DNA from: Synergistaceae bacterium
GTDB taxonomy: Bacteria; Synergistota; Synergistia; Synergistales; Synergistaceae
Assembly: GCA_012513245.1 (NCBI GenBank)
Contig: JAAZCN010000205.1
Location: forward strand, 1-6,986
DNA length: 6,986 bases
Direction: 5' to 3'
Shown piece after piece: positions 6,735-6,986 of this stretch. The position numbers were made by a program, and so were the translations under genes. The notes under the pieces were generated by a model. It did no database searches, was not told where the DNA came from, and was given only the letters and a program-made list of their open reading frames with translations. Every line of letters begins with the position of its first letter. The stretch's first letter is position 1.

Positions 6735-6986
6735 CTATTCGACCGTTCCGCCGGGCCTATTTACCTCTGTGTTATGTGTCTGATCAGGCTCTTCATTGGA
6801 GGAGAAAGAATTTCTGGCTGCTGCTACTGATTCAAGTATCGTCTTTTTTTCTTTTTCCACAGCAGCTATCTTCTCATCCTTTGCTTTTAATTCTTTTTTA
6901 TACTTGCTTCTTACTTCAAACATGGAAAAAATAGAGAATATCCACATTATGGCTGCACCGGTACAGAAGACAAGAACTTCCCATAC
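6735..6986 (-). CDS. LapA/DUF1049-like small membrane protein (5' end outside window)
   Basis: 83 C-terminal residues are visible; the frame remains open to the window edge, so the ATG at 6947 is probably internal. The visible part begins in a hydrophobic segment (VWEVLVFCTGAAIMWIFSIF) that fits a membrane helix with a small-residue Thr-Gly-Ala-Ala patch. A basic stretch (EVRSKYKKELKAK) and a Lys/Glu-rich probable coiled coil (about residues 30-55 of the visible part) follow, then a polar, probably disordered tail ending TVE. This helix-plus-cytoplasmic-coil layout is that of LapA-domain (DUF1049) proteins, and the B. subtilis YrvD protein of this type sits immediately upstream of recJ. In E. 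coli LapA works with LapB in controlling lipopolysaccharide synthesis; the role elsewhere is unknown. The family call rests on layout and synteny and not on strong motifs. Confidence 0.65.
   Translation of the reverse strand, partial: VWEVLVFCTGAAIMWIFSIFSMFEVRSKYKKELKAKDEKIAAVEKEKKTILESVAAARNSFSSNEEPDQTHNTEVNRPGGTVE

Noticed and set aside
6735..6947. A complete 70-residue protein starting at the ATG at 6947
   Set aside because: The same frame continues open to the window edge and encodes the first half of the membrane helix, so this ATG most likely lies inside a longer gene.
1..6986. Mobile element, CRISPR array, toxin-antitoxin or defence system
   Set aside because: No transposase, direct repeats, spacer array or defence-type domains are visible; every gene belongs to a widespread housekeeping family.

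Overview
All seven recognisable genes lie on the minus strand and are tightly packed, so the window reads right to left as one probable transcription unit: a LapA/YrvD-type membrane protein (5' end outside the window), recJ, a long RelA/SpoT-type (p)ppGpp enzyme, dtd, a glyoxalase II-like metallo-beta-lactamase-fold hydrolase, radC, and an mreB-family gene whose 3' end lies beyond position 1. Gaps between genes are 2, 32, 6, 7, 6 and 75 bases. No rRNA, tRNA, CRISPR array, insertion sequence or phage gene is visible, and no stretch over 300 bases lacks a gene.

This is chromosomal housekeeping DNA. From family knowledge, the order yrvD-recJ-(apt)-rel-dtd-MBL is the classic Bacillus/Clostridia arrangement, and radC-mreB is a second classic block. 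Here the two blocks are joined directly, apt is absent between recJ and rel, and there is no hisS after the hydrolase. Moderate GC, frequent ATA isoleucine codons, GTG/TTG starts and this synteny suggest an anaerobic bacterium of the Synergistota or a clostridia-like lineage. That assignment is inference and was not tested by any search.

Layout on the minus strand: 6986-6735 membrane protein; 6732-5074 RecJ, a single-strand DNA exonuclease; 5041-2729 Rel, the stringent-response enzyme; 2722-2279 Dtd, which removes D-amino acids from tRNA; 2271-1642 MBL hydrolase; 1635-985 RadC; 984-910 the only real intergenic gap, AT-rich with an imperfect inverted repeat; 909-1 MreB. The genes join DNA repair, translation quality control, nutrient stress signalling and cell shape. 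Shared growth-linked regulation is plausible but not shown by the sequence.

I see no convincing new multi-gene system. The two observations most worth pursuing are at residue level. The MreB homologue has Asn in place of the conserved Asp of the phosphate-2 loop, plus two other changed nucleotide-pocket positions. The Rel protein has an apparently intact hydrolase domain but carries QFDD where bifunctional enzymes normally have RxKD and monofunctional RelA has ExDD.
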